A program made the position numbers and the translations under genes. The notes beneath the pieces are model-generated. The model did not search any database and was not told the origin of the DNA. It was given only the letters and a program-made list of their open reading frames with translations. From the NCBI RefSeq assembly GCF_902491285.1, contig NZ_CABUHK010000107.1, positions 1-15,054 of the forward strand: DNA of 15,054 nucleotides, given 5' to 3'. The DNA is from an uncultured Bacteroides sp. (GTDB lineage: Bacteria > Bacteroidota > Bacteroidia > Bacteroidales > Bacteroidaceae). Numbering within the stretch: the first letter of the stretch is position 1; every line of letters begins with the position of its first letter. Shown in pieces: positions 13,097 through 15,054 of this stretch.

Positions 13097-13104
13097 TATC
13101 TTTG
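13097..13104 (+). promoter_or_regulatory. Candidate promoter of the alkaline phosphatase gene (-7 box TATCTTTG)
   Basis: TATCTTTG matches TAnnTTTG and lies 34 bp before the ATG at 13139. An imperfect -33 element, TCTG at 13075-13078, is 18 nt upstream. The gap between susR and this gene (165 bp) shows no clear hairpin terminator, but this box supports a separate transcript. Confidence 0.6.
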
Positions 13105-13138
13105 TAGACGACTAATCTAATAATAAATTTACTAAGAA

Positions 13139-14539
13139 ATGAAAAAGTTAATCTACACGCTGTTCTTTGTCCTTATCTCCGTGGTAGCAAACGGGCAGGC
13201 AAAGTACGTATTTTATTTCATCGGCGATGGAATGGGAGTGAATCAGGTAAATGGTACGGAGATGTATCAGGCTGAACTTCAAAACGGACGCATTGGCGTC
13301 GAACCTTTGTTATTCACGCAATTTCCGGTAGCCACCATGGCAACCACTTTCTCTGCAACAAATTCTGTGACCGATTCTGCTGCTGCGGGTACTGCACTGG
13401 CAACGGGACAGAAAACGTATAATCATGCAATTTCTGTAGGAGAAGATAAGAACGCGATTCAGACAGTAGCCGAAAAAGCTAAGAAAGCCGGCAAAAAAGT
13501 AGGTGTCACTACCTCAGTCAGTGTAGACCATGCTACTCCTGCTGCATTCTATGCACACCAACCGGATCGTAATATGTATTACGAAATTGCCCTTGATTTG
13601 CCGAAAGCAAATTTTGACTTCTATGCAGGCGGCGGTTTCTTGAAGCCGAATACTTCTTTTGACAAGAAGGAAGCTCCGAGTGTTTTCCCTGTTTTTGAAG
13701 AAGCAGGATACACAGTGGCACGTGGTTACAATGACTATAAAGCCAAAGCCGGTAAAGCAGACAAAATGATTCTTATCCAGAAAGAAGGTGCCAATCCGTC
13801 CTGTCTGCCTTATGCTATTGACCGTAAAGAGGGGGATTTGACATTAGCGCAGATTACTGAAAGTGCTATTGACTTCCTTACTAAGGGTAATAATAAAGGT
13901 TTCTTCCTGATGGTAGAAGGGGGAAAAATAGACTGGGCTTGTCATTCTAACGACGCTGCTACTGTGTTCAATGAAGTGAAAGATATGGATGATGCTATTA
14001 AAGTAGCTTACGAATTTTACAAGAAGCATCCGAAAGAAACTCTGATTGTAGTCACTGCAGACCATGAAACGGGTGGTATCGTACTTGGTACAGGAAAGTA
14101 TGCGCTGAACCTGAAAGCACTGCAATATCAGAAACACTCTGCCGACGGACTTTCGCAGCGTATCAGCGAATTGAGAAAATCAAAGAGCAATAAAGTAACT
14201 TGGGAAGATATGAAAACATTCCTCGGCGAAGAAATGGGTTTCTGGAAACAATTCCCTATCTCTTGGGAGCAGGAAAAGAAGTTGCGTGATGAGTTTGAAA
14301 AATCATTCGTGAAAAATAAGGTGGTATTTGCCGAAAGTATGTACTCAAAGAGCGAGCCGATGGCTGCGCGTGCTAAAGAGGTGATGGATGAAATATCTAT
14401 GGTCGGCTGGGTAAGTGGCGGACACTCTGCAGGTTTTGTTCCTGTATTCGCTATCGGAGTCGGTTCACATCTGTTCGGTGAAAAGATAGACAATACTGAA
14501 ATACCGAGAAGAATTGCCAAGGCGGCGGGATATAAATGA
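13139..14539 (+). CDS. PhoA-family alkaline phosphatase
   Basis: The 466-residue protein has a signal peptide ending near ANG-QA (about residue 19), so it should be exported to the periplasm. It carries the full alkaline phosphatase (Pfam PF00245) motif set: IGDGMG with metal ligand D30, TDSAAAGTALATG with nucleophile S80, VEGGKIDWACH with E260, D265 and H269, TADHETGG with D308 and H309, and GGHSAG with H429. It would hydrolyse phosphate monoesters using two zinc ions. The two positions equal to E. coli D153 and K328 are H131 and W266, the pattern known from several other bacterial enzymes. It follows susR on the same strand, 165 bp away, with its own promoter candidate, so a functional link to starch use is not implied. 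It is a different family from the PafA-type phosphatases also found in Bacteroidetes. Confidence 0.94.
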   Translation: MKKLIYTLFFVLISVVANGQAKYVFYFIGDGMGVNQVNGTEMYQAELQNGRIGVEPLLFTQFPVATMATTFSATNSVTDSAAAGTALATGQKTYNHAISVGEDKNAIQTVAEKAKKAGKKVGVTTSVSVDHATPAAFYAHQPDRNMYYEIALDLPKANFDFYAGGGFLKPNTSFDKKEAPSVFPVFEEAGYTVARGYNDYKAKAGKADKMILIQKEGANPSCLPYAIDRKEGDLTLAQITESAIDFLTKGNNKGFFLMVEGGKIDWACHSNDAATVFNEVKDMDDAIKVAYEFYKKHPKETLIVVTADHETGGIVLGTGKYALNLKALQYQKHSADGLSQRISELRKSKSNKVTWEDMKTFLGEEMGFWKQFPISWEQEKKLRDEFEKSFVKNKVVFAESMYSKSEPMAARAKEVMDEISMVGWVSGGHSAGFVPVFAIGVGSHLFGEKIDNTEIPRRIAKAAGYK

Positions 14540-14544
14540 GAAAA

Positions 14545-14634
14545 GTGATTAACGGGTTAGTGATTAACGATTAACAGGCTGAGCGCTATTATTCATGCTC
14601 CTCCCTAATCGTTAATCACTAATCCGTTAATCGC
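14545..14634. terminator. Large inverted repeat between convergent genes, probable bidirectional terminator
   Basis: The arms 14545-14573 and 14606-14634 pair over 29 bp with only two mismatches, around a 32-nt loop. The left arm also contains an internal direct repeat, GTGATTAACG twice, 15 bp apart (14545 and 14560). The structure fills almost the whole 99-bp gap between the phosphatase stop and the efp stop, so both converging transcripts would end through it. It lacks a strong T-run on either side and its stem is not G+C-rich, so a pure intrinsic terminator is not certain. It could instead be a copy of a dispersed palindromic element. Confidence 0.65.
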
Positions 14635-14638
14635 TAAA

Positions 14639-15054
14639 TTATGCTTTCACACGTCCTACATAAGAACCGTCGCGAGTATCGATTTCGATTGTTTCACCTT
14701 CGCTGATGAACAAGGGAACACGAACTGTTGCGCCTGATTCTACAGTAGCAGGTTTCAATGTGTTGGTAGCTGTATCACCTTTCATTCCCGGTTCTGTATA
14801 AGTAACTTTCATCTGGACTTTGATCGGCATATCTGCGTAAAGAACAGTTTCGGTAGAAGCATCTGAAACTACATCCAATACTGCGCCTTCGAGCAGGAAG
14901 TCAACACCGTTGATTAAGTCGTGAGCGATAGGGTGCTGGTCGAAAGTTTCCTGATTCATGAAGATATAATCTTCTCCTTCTTTATATAAGAACTGGTAAG
15001 GACGACGTTCTACACGTACATCTTCCAACTTTTCACCGATGTTGAAACGGCGTT
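14639..15054 (-). CDS. efp: Translation elongation factor P (5' end cut by window edge)
   Basis: The frame is open to the right edge and encodes the last 137 residues; the usual length is about 188. The visible part begins [20 protein letters not shown] and so includes the end of the N-terminal KOW-like domain, the central OB domain ([24 protein letters not shown]) and the C-terminal OB domain with the family signature ending [16 protein letters not shown] binds the ribosome at the E site and relieves stalling at polyproline stretches. The N-terminal loop residue that is modified in many bacteria lies outside the window. A TTG at 15028 in this frame is internal, not the start. The gene converges on the alkaline phosphatase gene. 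Confidence 0.97.
   Translation of the reverse strand, partial: RRFNIGEKLEDVRVERRPYQFLYKEGEDYIFMNQETFDQHPIAHDLINGVDFLLEGAVLDVVSDASTETVLYADMPIKVQMKVTYTEPGMKGDTATNTLKPATVESGATVRVPLFISEGETIEIDTRDGSYVGRVKA

Noticed and set aside
15026..15028. TTG as the start of a 129-residue EF-P
   Set aside because: The conserved EF-P sequence continues in frame upstream to the window edge (FNIGEK), so this codon is internal.

Overview
The window is the starch-utilisation (sus) locus of a Bacteroides species, with two housekeeping-type neighbours on its right side. The order of genes, the SusC/SusD pair, the multi-domain SusE/SusF lipoproteins, the GH97 SusB with the same active-site layout as the B. thetaiotaomicron enzyme, and the Bacteroidetes-type TAnnTTTG promoter boxes all point to Bacteroides. 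SusD and SusE clearly differ from the B. thetaiotaomicron VPI-5482 proteins as I remember them (SusD is about 19 residues shorter), so this is probably another species of the genus. I cannot name it from sequence alone.

Layout, left to right: partial susF (minus strand, running off the left edge), susE, susD, susC, susB and susA all on the minus strand. After a 243-bp divergent intergenic region comes susR on the plus strand, then a PhoA-family alkaline phosphatase on the plus strand. A 29-bp-stem inverted repeat separates it from a convergent, partial efp (minus strand, running off the right edge). The outer-membrane amylase susG would be expected just beyond the left edge but is not in the window. 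No gap between genes exceeds 300 bp. I saw no tRNA, rRNA, CRISPR array or insertion sequence.

How the genes work together (established for the B. thetaiotaomicron Sus system): SusD, SusE and SusF are surface lipoproteins that hold starch. SusC is the TonB-dependent porin that imports maltooligosaccharides. SusA (GH13 neopullulanase) and SusB (GH97 alpha-glucosidase) complete the breakdown, classically in the periplasm. SusR is a membrane-anchored regulator that senses maltose or longer oligosaccharides and activates the structural genes.

The most informative non-coding signal is a 41-bp block upstream of both susA and susB. It lies exactly 27 nt upstream of a TACATTTG -7 box in each case, is 29/41 identical without gaps, and carries an AGAATA-N23-TATTCT dyad (perfect at susA, one mismatch at susB). 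Neither promoter has a good -33 box. This is a strong candidate for the SusR operator. Other points are a possible extra promoter just upstream of susC, a paired 16-bp direct repeat in the phosphatase promoter region, and a possible lipobox in SusA.
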